Source: Occultella kanbiaonis (lineage in GTDB: Bacteria; Actinomycetota; Actinomycetes; Actinomycetales; Beutenbergiaceae). Taken from it: 64,000 bases of DNA. Shown here piece after piece: positions 7,394-15,953 of the stretch (its first letter is position 1; every line of letters begins with the position of its first letter). The DNA lies in the NCBI RefSeq assembly GCF_009708215.1, contig NZ_CP046175.1:372001-436000 (forward strand), given 5' to 3'. The notes beneath the pieces are model-generated. The model made no database searches, was not told where the DNA came from, and was given only the letters and a program-made list of their open reading frames with translations. The translations under genes and the position numbers were made by a program.

Positions 7394-8331
7394 CGGTCCA
7401 CGTCGAATCGTCGCAGGGCGCCGAGCTGGACCATCGTGAAGGCGAACACGATCATCGTGAGCACCAGGGCGATCGCGGTGGAGTAGCCGAACCGGCCGGA
7501 CACGAAGGCCTCCTTGTACATGATCACGGACAGCGTCTCGGTGGCGTAGCCGGGCCCACCGCCGGTCATCGCGAACACCTGGTCGAACAGCTTCAGGCTG
7601 CTGATCAGGGTCAGCGACATCGCGACCGTGGTCGCGGGGATGAGCAGCGGCACCGTGACGAGGCGGGTGCGCTGCCACCACGACGCCCCGTCCAGCGCGG
7701 CGGACTCGTTGAGCTCGGTGGGGATCCCCTGCAGCCCGGCCAGGTAGATCACCATGGTCAGCCCGGCGCTCTGCCAGATCACCACGCCGATCACGGTCCA
7801 CAGCGCCAGCGAGGAGTCGCCGAGCCAGTTCTGCGCGAGGAAGTCCAGCCCCAGCCCGCGCAATACCGTGTTCAACGGCCCCTGCGGGGTGAGGATGAAC
7901 GTCCAGAGGAACGCGATGATCACCGGCGGCAGCAGAGCGGGTGCGAAGAACAGCGTGCGGAGCACGTTCCTGGTCACCAGCGACGTGTGCAGCGCCAGGG
8001 CCAGCGCGAGCCCGACGAGCGTCTGCACCACGGTCACCGACACGGCGATGACCAGCGAGTTCCGCAGCGCCGACCGGGCCGCCACGTCGGAGAAGATCTC
8101 CGCGAAGTTGGCCCAGCCGACGAATTTCGTGCCGTCGGCCCGTCCGGTCCAGTCGGTGAACGCGTACACCGCCCCGGACAGGGTCGGGTAGAGCACCACC
8201 ATGGCGTAGAGGACGAACGCGGGCAGCAGCAGCGCGTACGGCACCCCGCCCGGGGTCAGGCGTCCCTTCCTGCCCGACGGCGTCGGTCCGGTCGTTCGCG
8301 GTGACGTCGCCGTGGTCACGGCTGAGGTCAC
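7390..8331 (-). CDS. Carbohydrate ABC transporter permease (MalF/UgpA type)
   Basis: A 313-residue permease partner of the downstream MalG-type protein. Seen: about 30 basic/polar N-terminal residues, then six membrane segments beginning ALLLPAFVLYAMVVLYP, and the EAA loop near residues 208-230 (ELNESAALDGASWWQRTRLV) contacting the ATPase; the MTGGGPGYATETLSVIMY block is diagnostic of the UgpA/MsmF group. The start overlaps the binding-protein stop by ATGA (8328-8331). Expected to transport an oligosaccharide or derivatised monosaccharide delivered by the lipoprotein; the sugar cannot be read from sequence. Confidence 0.95.
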   Translation of the reverse strand: MTSAVTTATSPRTTGPTPSGRKGRLTPGGVPYALLLPAFVLYAMVVLYPTLSGAVYAFTDWTGRADGTKFVGWANFAEIFSDVAARSALRNSLVIAVSVTVVQTLVGLALALALHTSLVTRNVLRTLFFAPALLPPVIIAFLWTFILTPQGPLNTVLRGLGLDFLAQNWLGDSSLALWTVIGVVIWQSAGLTMVIYLAGLQGIPTELNESAALDGASWWQRTRLVTVPLLIPATTVAMSLTLISSLKLFDQVFAMTGGGPGYATETLSVIMYKEAFVSGRFGYSTAIALVLTMIVFAFTMVQLGALRRFDVDR

Positions 8332-9665
8332 GGCGTGCCCTTCGCGTACTCGGCGTCCATCTGGGCGAGCAGGTCTGCGATGGTGATCTCGTCGGCGTAG
8401 AGCTGCTGCCCGGACTGCAGCATGGTCTGCTGCACGTCACCGTTGGGCCACAGGTAGTTCGCGTAGGAGACGGTCCGGCCCGCGTCGACGAGCGGCAGCA
8501 CCGGCTCGAGCGCCGGGTTGTCGACCTGGGCGCCGACGTCCAGGCCGGGCAGCACCGCGAGCGCGTTCGCGTAGGTCTCCACGTTCGCGGGCTCGGCGAG
8601 GAACTCCAGGAGGGCGCGGGCGCCGTCGGGGTTGGTGGCCGCCGCGTTGACGGCCAGGAAGTCCGGCGCGGTCGGCATCAGGGTTGCCTCGGCGTCGTCG
8701 CCGGCGGGCATCGCGAGGATGGAGAACGCCTCTGCGCCGGTCTCGGAGTACTCGTACAGGGCGGGCAGGCCCGAGTTGGTCAGCACGGTCATCCCCGCGA
8801 CGCCGGTGGCCAGGTCCTGCATGGCCTGGTCCGGCGAGACGCCGAGTGCGCCTTCGGTGAAGTAGCCCTTGTCACGCAGCTCGAGGTACTTGGTGAACAC
8901 CTCGGTCCAGCCGGGCTCGTCGGTGAAGCTGGTCTCCCCGGCGCGCATCTGGGCGTCGAGGTCGGGGTTCGGCCCGTACAGCAGGGTGCCGGCCAGGATG
9001 TACACGTAGAACTGCAGGTAGATCGCGCCGCCGGACAACCCGTGCGAGATCGCGGTCCGGCCGGAGTCGGTCAGGGCCTGGCACACGTCGAGCAGCTCGG
9101 TCCAGGTGGTCGGCGGCTCGAGGCCCAGCTCGTCGAAGACCGCCAGGTTGTAGGCCAGCACAAGAGAGTTGCGCGCGACCGGGAACGCGAACGTCTTGCC
9201 GTCCACGTCGGACAGGGCCCGGGTGCCGTCGTCGATGCTGGCGGCCCAGGCCGCATCGGAGAGGTCGAGCAGGTCGCCGCCGCTGCCGAGCACGCCGGCG
9301 GCCACGTTGGAGGAGTACCCGGGGGAGACCCGGAAGATGTCCGCCGCGGTCCCGGACGAGAGCTGCACGGCGAGCTGCTGGTTCATGTCCGGCACGGCCA
9401 CGGACGTGATGTCGAGCTCGACGCCGCTGTCGGCGGTGAACGGCTCCACGAGCGGCTCGATGCCGGTGTTCTGCTCGGTGGACAGGTACGCGGAGACGGT
9501 GCCACCGCCGGCACCGGACCCGGACTCCGCACCCGACCCGCCGCCGTCGTCGTCGTTCACGAAGCCGCCGCACCCGGCGAGCGTGAGGGCGCCGAACCCG
9601 GCGCCACCGAGGAGGAGGGCGCGGCGGGACGGGGTGAAGCGCGGTTCCGAGGTGATGGGGGACAT
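8328..9665 (-). CDS. Sugar-binding lipoprotein of ABC importer (extracellular solute-binding family 1)
   Basis: A 445-residue lipoprotein that captures the sugar outside the membrane. Seen: twin arginines 14-15 followed by a hydrophobic stretch and lipobox LAGC with acylated Cys32, then a Gly/Asp/Ser linker and a solute-binding fold (NTGIEPLVEPFTADSGVELD, DIFRVSPGYSSNVAAG, SFTDEPGWTEVF). The combination suggests a Tat-exported lipoprotein, common in actinobacteria. ATG 9665 is chosen because GGAGAG lies 7-12 bases upstream and the signal begins directly; the open frame further upstream is a shadow of the oxidoreductase gene. It lies 47 bp after that gene and overlaps the downstream permease. 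Confidence 0.95.
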   Translation of the reverse strand: MSPITSEPRFTPSRRALLLGGAGFGALTLAGCGGFVNDDDGGGSGAESGSGAGGGTVSAYLSTEQNTGIEPLVEPFTADSGVELDITSVAVPDMNQQLAVQLSSGTAADIFRVSPGYSSNVAAGVLGSGGDLLDLSDAAWAASIDDGTRALSDVDGKTFAFPVARNSLVLAYNLAVFDELGLEPPTTWTELLDVCQALTDSGRTAISHGLSGGAIYLQFYVYILAGTLLYGPNPDLDAQMRAGETSFTDEPGWTEVFTKYLELRDKGYFTEGALGVSPDQAMQDLATGVAGMTVLTNSGLPALYEYSETGAEAFSILAMPAGDDAEATLMPTAPDFLAVNAAATNPDGARALLEFLAEPANVETYANALAVLPGLDVGAQVDNPALEPVLPLVDAGRTVSYANYLWPNGDVQQTMLQSGQQLYADEITIADLLAQMDAEYAKGTP

Positions 9666-9712
9666 GATGGGCCTCTCCTTCGAGGGTCGGGCGTGGGATC
9701 GGGGTTGTCGGG

Positions 9713-11095
9713 TCAGGCGCTGCGCGGATGGCCGGTCGTGGCCGGTTCGGTCGGGTGCGTCGAGCCGGCCGAGAGCGTCGGGTCGGTGGAGCGCGTCGAG
9801 TCGGACTCGGGCTCGGTACGGGGTGCGTCGGGGTCGCCGGGCACGATGGCGCCGTGGGCGCGCAGCGCCGCGCGGACGTCCTCGATGGGCACGTCCGCCG
9901 CGGCCGATCCGGTGCGCGCCGCGAGGGCGGTGATGGCGCCGGCCGCCTGGCCCATCGCCATGCAGGAGGCCTGCACGCGGTAGGCGGAATTGGCCTCCTG
10001 GTCCCCGGCGATGGCCCGGCCGGCCACGACCAGGTTCGTGCTGCCGCGCGGGATCATCGCGCCCCGCGGGATCGTCGGGAAGATGCCGAACGTCAACGGC
10101 CGGATGTCGATGCCGTCGCCGTCGTGCGAGTGCACGTCGATCGGGTAGAAGCTGAAGCTCACGGCGTCGTCCCAGAGCCGGCCGCTCGTGTAGTCGACCG
10201 CGGTGACCCGGGTCAGCCCGTCGATCGTGTACGTCTCCCGGACCCCGGTCTCGATCGCCCACCGGTCCACCGTGAGGCCCTCGAGCCCGGGCAGCGCTCG
10301 GAGGAAGTTGTGCACGCGCATCAGGGTGCGGCGCCCGGCGAGCTCGGCGGCGGTCTTCGCGGCGGACGTGCCACCCTCGATCCCGGGCACGTGGATCGCG
10401 TTCTCGCCGTGGTTGCGCAGGAACTTGCGCATCGGTTTGGTGAAGAGCTGCAGGTCGCCGGGCACCAGGTCGCCGGCGGCGACCGCCCGCTCGTACGCCG
10501 CGTCCAGCACCTCGTAGTCCAGGGTGGCCGGGTCGTAGCCGCCGAAGCGCACCATGATGGTGCCCGGCTGACGGTCGGCGTTCGCGTGCCGGGCCAGGCC
10601 GGCGTGGGCGACCACGTCCGCGTCACCGGTCGCGTCCACGAGCATGGTGGTGCTGAGGTCGATCAGCCCTTCCTTCGTGCACAGGGTCACGTCCCAGCCG
10701 GCCGGACTCGGGCGCACCGCGGCGACCATGGTGTGCAGCAGCAGTTCCGCGCCGGAGGCCACCACGGTCTCGTCGATCACCGACGCGTAGATCGCCGGGC
10801 TGACCGGCACCTGGAGCTTGTAGTGGGGCAGCTGCCACTGGGTGAAGTCCGGGAGATCGCGCCCGGTGAGCTCGACGGAGCGGCGCACCATGTCCCAGCC
10901 GATACCGGCGATGATCTGCCGGCCCCACGCGTGGAACAGCCCCGGCAGCGCCACGCCGGCCACGGTGGTGGTGCCGCCGAGGGCGCCGTTCTTCTCGACC
11001 AGCAGGGTGCGGGCACCCAGGCGCGCGGCCTGGATCGCGGCTGGACAGCCCGCGGGCCCGCCGCCGACGACGACGACGTCGTAGTGCTCGGTCAT
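9713..11095 (-). CDS. FAD-dependent oxidoreductase (FAD_oxidored family)
   Basis: A 460-residue cytoplasmic flavoprotein. Seen: an FAD-binding Rossmann start VVVVGGGPAGCPAAIQAARL with GGGPAG at 11-16 and an acidic strand end at LLVEKNGALGG; the second nucleotide-contact motif MLVDATGDADVVAHAG; and a C-terminal GRAIAGDQEANSAYRVQASC block with QAAG after it, all as in the FAD_oxidored (PF12831) group. These enzymes often sit in sugar-uptake operons and may oxidise a sugar or sugar acid, but few substrates are known. The ATG overlaps the IclR stop by 4 bp. The last ~35 residues are a Ser/Thr/Pro/Glu tail that looks dispensable. Confidence 0.88.
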   Translation of the reverse strand: MTEHYDVVVVGGGPAGCPAAIQAARLGARTLLVEKNGALGGTTTVAGVALPGLFHAWGRQIIAGIGWDMVRRSVELTGRDLPDFTQWQLPHYKLQVPVSPAIYASVIDETVVASGAELLLHTMVAAVRPSPAGWDVTLCTKEGLIDLSTTMLVDATGDADVVAHAGLARHANADRQPGTIMVRFGGYDPATLDYEVLDAAYERAVAAGDLVPGDLQLFTKPMRKFLRNHGENAIHVPGIEGGTSAAKTAAELAGRRTLMRVHNFLRALPGLEGLTVDRWAIETGVRETYTIDGLTRVTAVDYTSGRLWDDAVSFSFYPIDVHSHDGDGIDIRPLTFGIFPTIPRGAMIPRGSTNLVVAGRAIAGDQEANSAYRVQASCMAMGQAAGAITALAARTGSAAADVPIEDVRAALRAHGAIVPGDPDAPRTEPESDSTRSTDPTLSAGSTHPTEPATTGHPRSA

Positions 11096-11928
11096 GATGC
11101 CTGCTCCCCAAGGGTCGGTGCGGCGCCCAGGAGCGCCGAGAGTGCGGTCGCGGACTCGACGACGGCGGTGCGCAGCGCCTCCGCGTGCAGCGGCGAGTGC
11201 CGGACCGAGGGGTAGCCGACGCACAGGGCGGCGACGGTGCGCCCGGTGTGGTCACGGACCGGTGCGGCGACGCCGCACACGCCCGGTTCCTCCTCCTCGT
11301 AGTTGGTCGCGTAGCCCTGCGAGAGAACCTGCTCGACGAGTTCCTCCAGCTCCGCGGGCGTCCGGTCCACGGCCGCCCGCCACGGAGCCCCGTCGAGCAT
11401 CGCTGCCCGCCTCCGGGCGCTCTGCCCGGCGAACAGGATCTTCCCGGCGGCGGTGCGGAACGGGGGGACGGCGTTGTCGTCGGTGAAGCGGGCGACGGTG
11501 GGGTTGATGTTCAGCAACTGTTGGCTGACCAGCACCGAGAGGTCGACGCGCCGGGCGTCCTTGAGCACGGACAGGTGCACGGTCTCGTCCGTGGCGAGCC
11601 ACAGCTCCCGGAGCACCGGCGCGGCCACTGACGCCAGGTCGGACTGCTCCACGTAGGACCGGTTCAGCTCGAAGAACGTCGGCCCGAGCAGGTAGCGCCG
11701 CTCCGGCTCCGACTGGCGCGCCAGGCCGTGGGTGACCAGGGCGCTGAGCAGGGTGCGTCCCGTCGAGGGACGGAGCCCGACGGCGGCCGTCAGGTCCTTG
11801 AGCGCGAGTCCGCTCGGTCCGGCGCCGGCCAGGGCACGCAGCAGCGCGACCGTGCGGTCGATGACCTGGATCGAGCTGCGTTGGGCGCCGGTGCCGGGCG
11901 CGGTCGCGGTGTCGTCGGTGGCGGTCAT
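11092..11928 (-). CDS. IclR-family transcriptional regulator, first gene of sugar operon
   Basis: A 278-residue regulator. Seen: N-terminal winged helix about residues 18-85 (SIQVIDRTVALLRALAGAG, LALKDLTAAVGLRPSTGRTL, where the recognition helix lies) and IclR effector domain about 95-265 (DETVHLSVLKDARRVDLSVL, FRTAAGKILFAG, GYATNYEEEEPGVCGVAAPV). ATG 11928 is preceded by GAGGAGG eight bases upstream; the long open frame beyond it is an antisense shadow. It leads an operon with the FAD oxidoreductase, binding protein and permeases, and faces a Tat-secreted protein gene across a 154-bp gap containing a TTCGA/TCGAA inverted repeat. It likely controls both directions in response to a catabolite of the imported sugar. 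Confidence 0.93.
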   Translation of the reverse strand: MTATDDTATAPGTGAQRSSIQVIDRTVALLRALAGAGPSGLALKDLTAAVGLRPSTGRTLLSALVTHGLARQSEPERRYLLGPTFFELNRSYVEQSDLASVAAPVLRELWLATDETVHLSVLKDARRVDLSVLVSQQLLNINPTVARFTDDNAVPPFRTAAGKILFAGQSARRRAAMLDGAPWRAAVDRTPAELEELVEQVLSQGYATNYEEEEPGVCGVAAPVRDHTGRTVAALCVGYPSVRHSPLHAEALRTAVVESATALSALLGAAPTLGEQAS

Positions 11929-11958
11929 CTCCGCACCTCCTCGTCGGGATTGGTTGCG

Positions 11959-11973
11959 TTCGACATTATCGAA
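11959..11973. promoter_or_regulatory. TTCGA-N5-TCGAA inverted repeat, probable IclR operator
   Basis: TTCGA (11959-11963) and TCGAA (11969-11973) flank a 5-bp spacer, 30 bp upstream of the IclR start in the divergent gap. The length and AT-bearing centre fit IclR-family binding sites. A second short inverted repeat, ATGCG with CGCAT, follows near 12034-12050 closer to the divergent gene. Confidence 0.5.
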
Positions 11974-12082
11974 GCACGTGCGACACTGTGGCGCATTCTG
12001 ACGGTAGCGGCTACGTTTGAATCGTGTCAACGCCGATGCGCCGACGCATTTCCCACTGATGCCGTTCCCGGAAGGACAGTCG

Positions 12083-14047
12083 ATGTCGACCTCCCCGCTC
12101 GCCCACCCGCCACGCCGTGCCGTGCTGCTCGGCGGCCTCGCCACGATCGGTGCGGCCGCCGGCTCGGCGCTCGCCGGGATCCCCTTCGCGTTGCCGGCCC
12201 ACGGCGCACCGTCCTCGGCCGGGCCGCTCGCGCCGGTGCCACCACTGGGCGCAGGCGGGCCCGACCGGAGTGCGTTCGAGCCTGCCGAGCAGCGCTTCGC
12301 GACGTTCCTGGTCACGCTCGCGGACATCGCCAACGACGTCGACGACTCCGACACGGAGCTGCGCGGGTTCATCCGCGGGGGCTGGTGGCGCAGCCCGGCC
12401 GAGCCGTTCAACGCACGCATCAGCGAGCTCGTCTACGTGCTCGCCTGGTTCGTCACCACCGAGCGGACCTGGAACCCCTACCGCGGGGATCCGGCGCTGC
12501 TGGCCCGCCTGGACGCAGCGCTCGACTACTACCTGCGGCTGCAGCACGAGGACGGGTCCTGGCCGGAGTACGAACCGCAGGAACGCTCCCGGGCGGCCAC
12601 GGCGTTCGCACTCGGCTACCTGAGCAAGGCGCTGGAGCACCTGCGGTCCGCGGACCTGCTGCCCCAGCGCCGTGCCTCGATCACCGCGGCACTGCATGCC
12701 GCGATGGCCTGGTTCCTCGACCCGGCCAACACCGGCATCTGGCAGCCGGACCGGGTCGAGTTCGTGAACCAGCCGATGGCTGGGCTGGCCGGTTGCGTGA
12801 AGGCCCTCGCGCTCGACCCGGACCCGCGGCTCTCGGCGTTGCTGAGGGACCGGGTCGCCTACCTCGCCGACCACGGGCAGAGCCCCGCCGGGTTCCTGTA
12901 CGAGCCGCGCGGGATGGACATCGCCTACAACCTCAATGTGACGCTCAGCGAGGTCATCGAGATCCACGACGGCCTCGGCCACCCGGTGCTGCTGCCACTG
13001 GTGCGCCGGCTCGCGGACTGGCTCGGCTACGCGAACGTGCCCGAACCCGACGGCTCCGGACTGATCTCGTTCGCGTCCGGTGCGGCCAGGACACCGATGT
13101 ACTTCCTGGACGACGCCACCACGGACTTCCAGCAGCGGGATCTGGGTTCGGTGCTCTCCGAGCGGGTGCCGGCGCTGCGGCCGTTCTACACCACGGCGCA
13201 GGACCGGGACCGGATCCGGGCCGATTGGGCGGCGTCGGACGAACCGGTGCCCGCGCTCGCACCGGGAGCCGTCAACCCGCGGATCCCGGCGAACATCGGC
13301 TACGGCGAGCACTACCCGAGCCGGCGCGCCAAGGACCTCGCGCTCGCGCAGATGCCGCCGGTGCGGCGCCGCCGGTTCACCGAGCTGCGCACCGACCCGC
13401 AGGACCAGTACTACCTGTTCGTGCGACGCCCGAGCCACTACGTGCAGGCGTTCTTCGGCACCCGCCCGAACGAGGTGGTCCGGGCGGGGTTCGGGCTGCT
13501 CTGGCACCCGCGGGCCGGCGTGTTCGTGCACGGCGGCCAGAACTCGAACACCGAGTGCTGGGCGAGCGTGCTCCCGAACGGTGGCACCGACGGCGCCTCG
13601 AACCTCGCCCCGACGTTCTACGACGGCCCCGTCGCCGACGGTCACGTCGTCACCGACGTCTCCGGCGTGGGGGACCTCGGACTCGCCTGGGCCACCACCG
13701 GCGGCAACATCACCGGCGCCGCCCTGCTCACCGACGACGGTCTGGTCCGCGAGATCACCGCCACGATGGACGCCGTCGAGCAGGTCCCGCTCGTCCTGAT
13801 GCCGTCCGACGACCTGCGCTGGTCGGACGGGACGCGCGCCGAGTACGGCACGGCAGCCACCGCCGTCGCCACCTCGGCCACCCTGACCCGCGGCGACGTG
13901 AGCCTGGTGATCGACTGGGGCACCGCCGTCGAGGTGAGCCTCGCCCCGACGCAGCGGACCTACTTCGCCGACGGCCGCCGTCGGGCCCACATGCTCCGAG
14001 TACCCCACGGCACGGCGGGGCGGATCACGTACACCTTCACCGGCTGA
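12083..14047 (+). CDS. Tat-secreted protein of unknown function, probable alpha/alpha-toroid carbohydrate-active protein
   Basis: A 654-residue exported protein I do not recognise by family. Seen: N-terminal twin-arginine signal (PPRRAVLLGG, Arg11-12) ending near AHGAPSS; a helical half about residues 65-390 with Trp/Tyr/Asp-rich helices (WNPYRGDPALLARLDAALDY, HEDGSWPEYEPQ, MAGLAGCVKALALDP) reminiscent of alpha/alpha-toroid lyases or glycosidases; and a C-terminal beta-rich half about 440-654 (YYLFVRRPSHYVQAFFGTRP, HGGQNSNTECWASVLPNGG) resembling the beta-sandwich of heparinase-type lyases. ATG 12083 follows GGAAGGACAGTCG; the upstream frame has no ribosome site. Divergent from the sugar-import operon, it may generate the sugar that operon takes up (inference). 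A lyase is possible but unproven. Confidence 0.7.
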   Translation: MSTSPLAHPPRRAVLLGGLATIGAAAGSALAGIPFALPAHGAPSSAGPLAPVPPLGAGGPDRSAFEPAEQRFATFLVTLADIANDVDDSDTELRGFIRGGWWRSPAEPFNARISELVYVLAWFVTTERTWNPYRGDPALLARLDAALDYYLRLQHEDGSWPEYEPQERSRAATAFALGYLSKALEHLRSADLLPQRRASITAALHAAMAWFLDPANTGIWQPDRVEFVNQPMAGLAGCVKALALDPDPRLSALLRDRVAYLADHGQSPAGFLYEPRGMDIAYNLNVTLSEVIEIHDGLGHPVLLPLVRRLADWLGYANVPEPDGSGLISFASGAARTPMYFLDDATTDFQQRDLGSVLSERVPALRPFYTTAQDRDRIRADWAASDEPVPALAPGAVNPRIPANIGYGEHYPSRRAKDLALAQMPPVRRRRFTELRTDPQDQYYLFVRRPSHYVQAFFGTRPNEVVRAGFGLLWHPRAGVFVHGGQNSNTECWASVLPNGGTDGASNLAPTFYDGPVADGHVVTDVSGVGDLGLAWATTGGNITGAALLTDDGLVREITATMDAVEQVPLVLMPSDDLRWSDGTRAEYGTAATAVATSATLTRGDVSLVIDWGTAVEVSLAPTQRTYFADGRRRAHMLRVPHGTAGRITYTFTG

Positions 14048-14064
14048 GGCCGACGGCGGCCAGC

Positions 14065-14081
14065 GGTCCGGGGGGCGGACC
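14065..14081 (+). terminator. GC hairpin after the Tat-secreted protein gene
   Basis: GGTCCG (14065-14070) and CGGACC (14076-14081) pair perfectly across a five-G loop, 18 bp after the stop codon at 14047. It is short and has no U-tract, so a terminator role is moderate at best; the next gene begins at 14122 on the same strand. Confidence 0.45.
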
Positions 14082-14121
14082 CGCCTCACGGGGCGGCGAC
14101 GGGATCTGGGACGCTGGCCGC

Positions 14122-14958
14122 GTGACCGAAGATCATGTCCTCGTCGTGGGCATCGACGGCGTGCGCTACGACATCCTCCGCGAGGTCGCGACCCCGCACC
14201 TGGACGGGCTCGCAGCGGCCGGGTTCCTGCGGCCGCTGCGCGTCAACGACGCCGGGCCGACGATCTCCGGCCCGGGGTGGTCGACCATCTTCACCGGTGT
14301 GCTCACCCCGGACCACGGCGTGGTCGACAACGACTTCAGCAGCAACCGCTACGCCGAACATCCCGATGTCGTGAGCCTCGTGCGCCGCCAGCGCCCCGAC
14401 GTCGTCACCTGGGTCGGCGCCGGCTGGTCACCGCTGGTCACGAACGAGTCCGGCGGCCCGCTGTTCGCCGGCGGCGGCTGGGCGCCGGCGAGCCCGCCCG
14501 CGCACACCTGCGAGGCGTGGCTCGCCGTCGACGCCGAGATGACCGGCCACGCCGTCGCCCACCTGACGGCTCACGCCGGCGTCGGCGGGTCACTGGTGGT
14601 CGCGTACCTGGGCGCGCCCGACGAGGTCGCTCACCTGCGCGGGGTCGGCCCCGAGTATCGGGACGCCATCGCCGCCGCCGACGCCCACCTGGGCCGGCTG
14701 CTGGCCGCCGTCGCGGGCCGGGCCGGCGAGGACTGGACCGTCATCGTCGTCACCGATCACGGCCACGTCGACGACGGCGGCCATGGCGGCGACACCGAGG
14801 TCGAACGCACCGCCTGGATCGCGGCCTCCGGTCCCGGGTTGTCGACGGCGGGCCCGCACCCCCTGGAGCACGCCGACGTCGCGGCCCACACGTTGGCGGT
14901 GCTCGGGGCCGTGCCCACCTCGCCGGCATTCATCGGCCGGCCGTTCGGGACCCGGTGA
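14122..14958 (+). CDS. Alkaline-phosphatase-superfamily protein (type I phosphodiesterase / nucleotide pyrophosphatase-like)
   Basis: A 278-residue metal-dependent hydrolase without a signal peptide. Seen: first metal ligand in VVGIDGVRYD (Asp12), the nucleophile segment GPTISGPGWSTIFTG (Thr or Ser), then GVVDNDF, the DEVAH pair of ligands and the VVTDHGHVDDGGHGG block that completes the two-zinc site. These are the landmarks of the phosphodiesterase branch (PF01663). The family averages 350-450 residues, so this is a compact version. GTG 14122 is chosen because the first beta-strand starts five residues later; the longer frame is a shadow. It lies 20 bp ahead of the DMT transporter gene. The substrate, a nucleotide or a phosphodiester, is not determinable. 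Confidence 0.85.
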   Translation: MTEDHVLVVGIDGVRYDILREVATPHLDGLAAAGFLRPLRVNDAGPTISGPGWSTIFTGVLTPDHGVVDNDFSSNRYAEHPDVVSLVRRQRPDVVTWVGAGWSPLVTNESGGPLFAGGGWAPASPPAHTCEAWLAVDAEMTGHAVAHLTAHAGVGGSLVVAYLGAPDEVAHLRGVGPEYRDAIAAADAHLGRLLAAVAGRAGEDWTVIVVTDHGHVDDGGHGGDTEVERTAWIAASGPGLSTAGPHPLEHADVAAHTLAVLGAVPTSPAFIGRPFGTR

Positions 14959-14977
14959 CCGAGCCGACGATGTTCTC

Positions 14978-15835
14978 ATGACGAACAGCAGCACGGTCCT
15001 GCTGGTCGTGCTGGCGACCGCGGCCCTGCACGCGGTGTGGAACGCCGTCGCCAAGTCGATCGGCGACCGGTGGGTGGCGACCTTCCTCTTCGGCTCGGTG
15101 ATCGCCGTGACCGGCGCGGTCGGTGCGGTCATCACGACCGCGACGCTCGGGCTCCCCGATCCGGCGAGCTGGCCGTTCCTGGTGCTCTCCGCCGTCCTGC
15201 AGTGCGTCTACATGGTGCTGCTGACCAGGGCCTACTCGCTCGGGCAGATGAGCCGGCTCTACCCGATCGCGCGCGGGACCTCCCCGGTCGTGGTGACCGC
15301 CGTCGCCGTACTGCTCCTGCACGAGCGACTGCCGGCCCCGGCCTGGCTCGGCCTGGCCCTGCTGGTGTTCGCGCTGGCCACCCTGGCGCTCTCGCGCGGG
15401 GTGCCGCGGGCGGGTTCGGGGCTCGGGCTGGCCCTGCTGACGGGGTTCGCCATCGCGGCCTACACCCTCCTCGACGGCGTCGGCGTCCGGATGACGGCCG
15501 AGCCCCTTCCCTACATCTCCTGGATGTTCGCGGTGCACGGGCCGCTCCTCGCCGGCCTCTCGGCATGGCAGATGGGGTCGGGCCGGCGCGAACGGGTCCG
15601 CGGCAACGTGCGCATGGGGCTGTTCGGCGGTCTGATGTCCGTGACCTCCTACGGCATCGCCGTCTGGGCACAGGCGTATGCCCCGCTCGCCCTGGTCGCG
15701 GCGATCCGTGAGACCAGCGTGGTCTGGGGCGTGCTCATCGCGCGGTTCATCCTGGGTGAGCACCTCTGGAGGCGCGAAATCGTCGCGATCGTTCTCGCCG
15801 CAGGTGGGGCGGTCCTGCTCCAGCTCGGCGGCTGA
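14978..15835 (+). CDS. EamA/DMT-superfamily transporter
   Basis: A 285-residue integral membrane protein with about ten membrane segments arranged as two five-helix EamA halves. Seen: the first half ends with RLYPIARGTSPVVVTAVAVL and an LLLHERLPAPAWLG loop, the second with AIRETSVVWGVLIARFILGE followed by an IVLAAGGAVLLQ helix, the paired GE/HE positions typical of drug/metabolite exporters. Substrate unknown; such proteins export amino acids, metabolites or drugs. ATG 14978 starts right at the first helix. The gene lies 19 bp after the phosphodiesterase-like gene and may be co-transcribed with it, though no functional link is evident. Confidence 0.9.
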   Translation: MTNSSTVLLVVLATAALHAVWNAVAKSIGDRWVATFLFGSVIAVTGAVGAVITTATLGLPDPASWPFLVLSAVLQCVYMVLLTRAYSLGQMSRLYPIARGTSPVVVTAVAVLLLHERLPAPAWLGLALLVFALATLALSRGVPRAGSGLGLALLTGFAIAAYTLLDGVGVRMTAEPLPYISWMFAVHGPLLAGLSAWQMGSGRRERVRGNVRMGLFGGLMSVTSYGIAVWAQAYAPLALVAAIRETSVVWGVLIARFILGEHLWRREIVAIVLAAGGAVLLQLGG

Positions 15836-15953
15836 GAGACGGACACAAGGTAGGGACCCGTTCAGCAGCCGCGTTCGGCGGCATGGATCCACGCTGGGCG
15901 GTGGTCCGCATGCGCAGCACGCATAATGGGAGTCCACCCACGTGAGGAGCCCG

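Noticed and set aside
7390-8304. Plus-strand frame opposite the MalF-type permease
   Set aside because: Gln/His/Arg/Pro-rich shadow without motifs; the permease has EAA loop and membrane helices.
14783-14977. Upstream extension of the DMT transporter frame
   Set aside because: It overlaps the conserved C-terminus of the phosphodiesterase-like protein and lacks a start with ribosome site.
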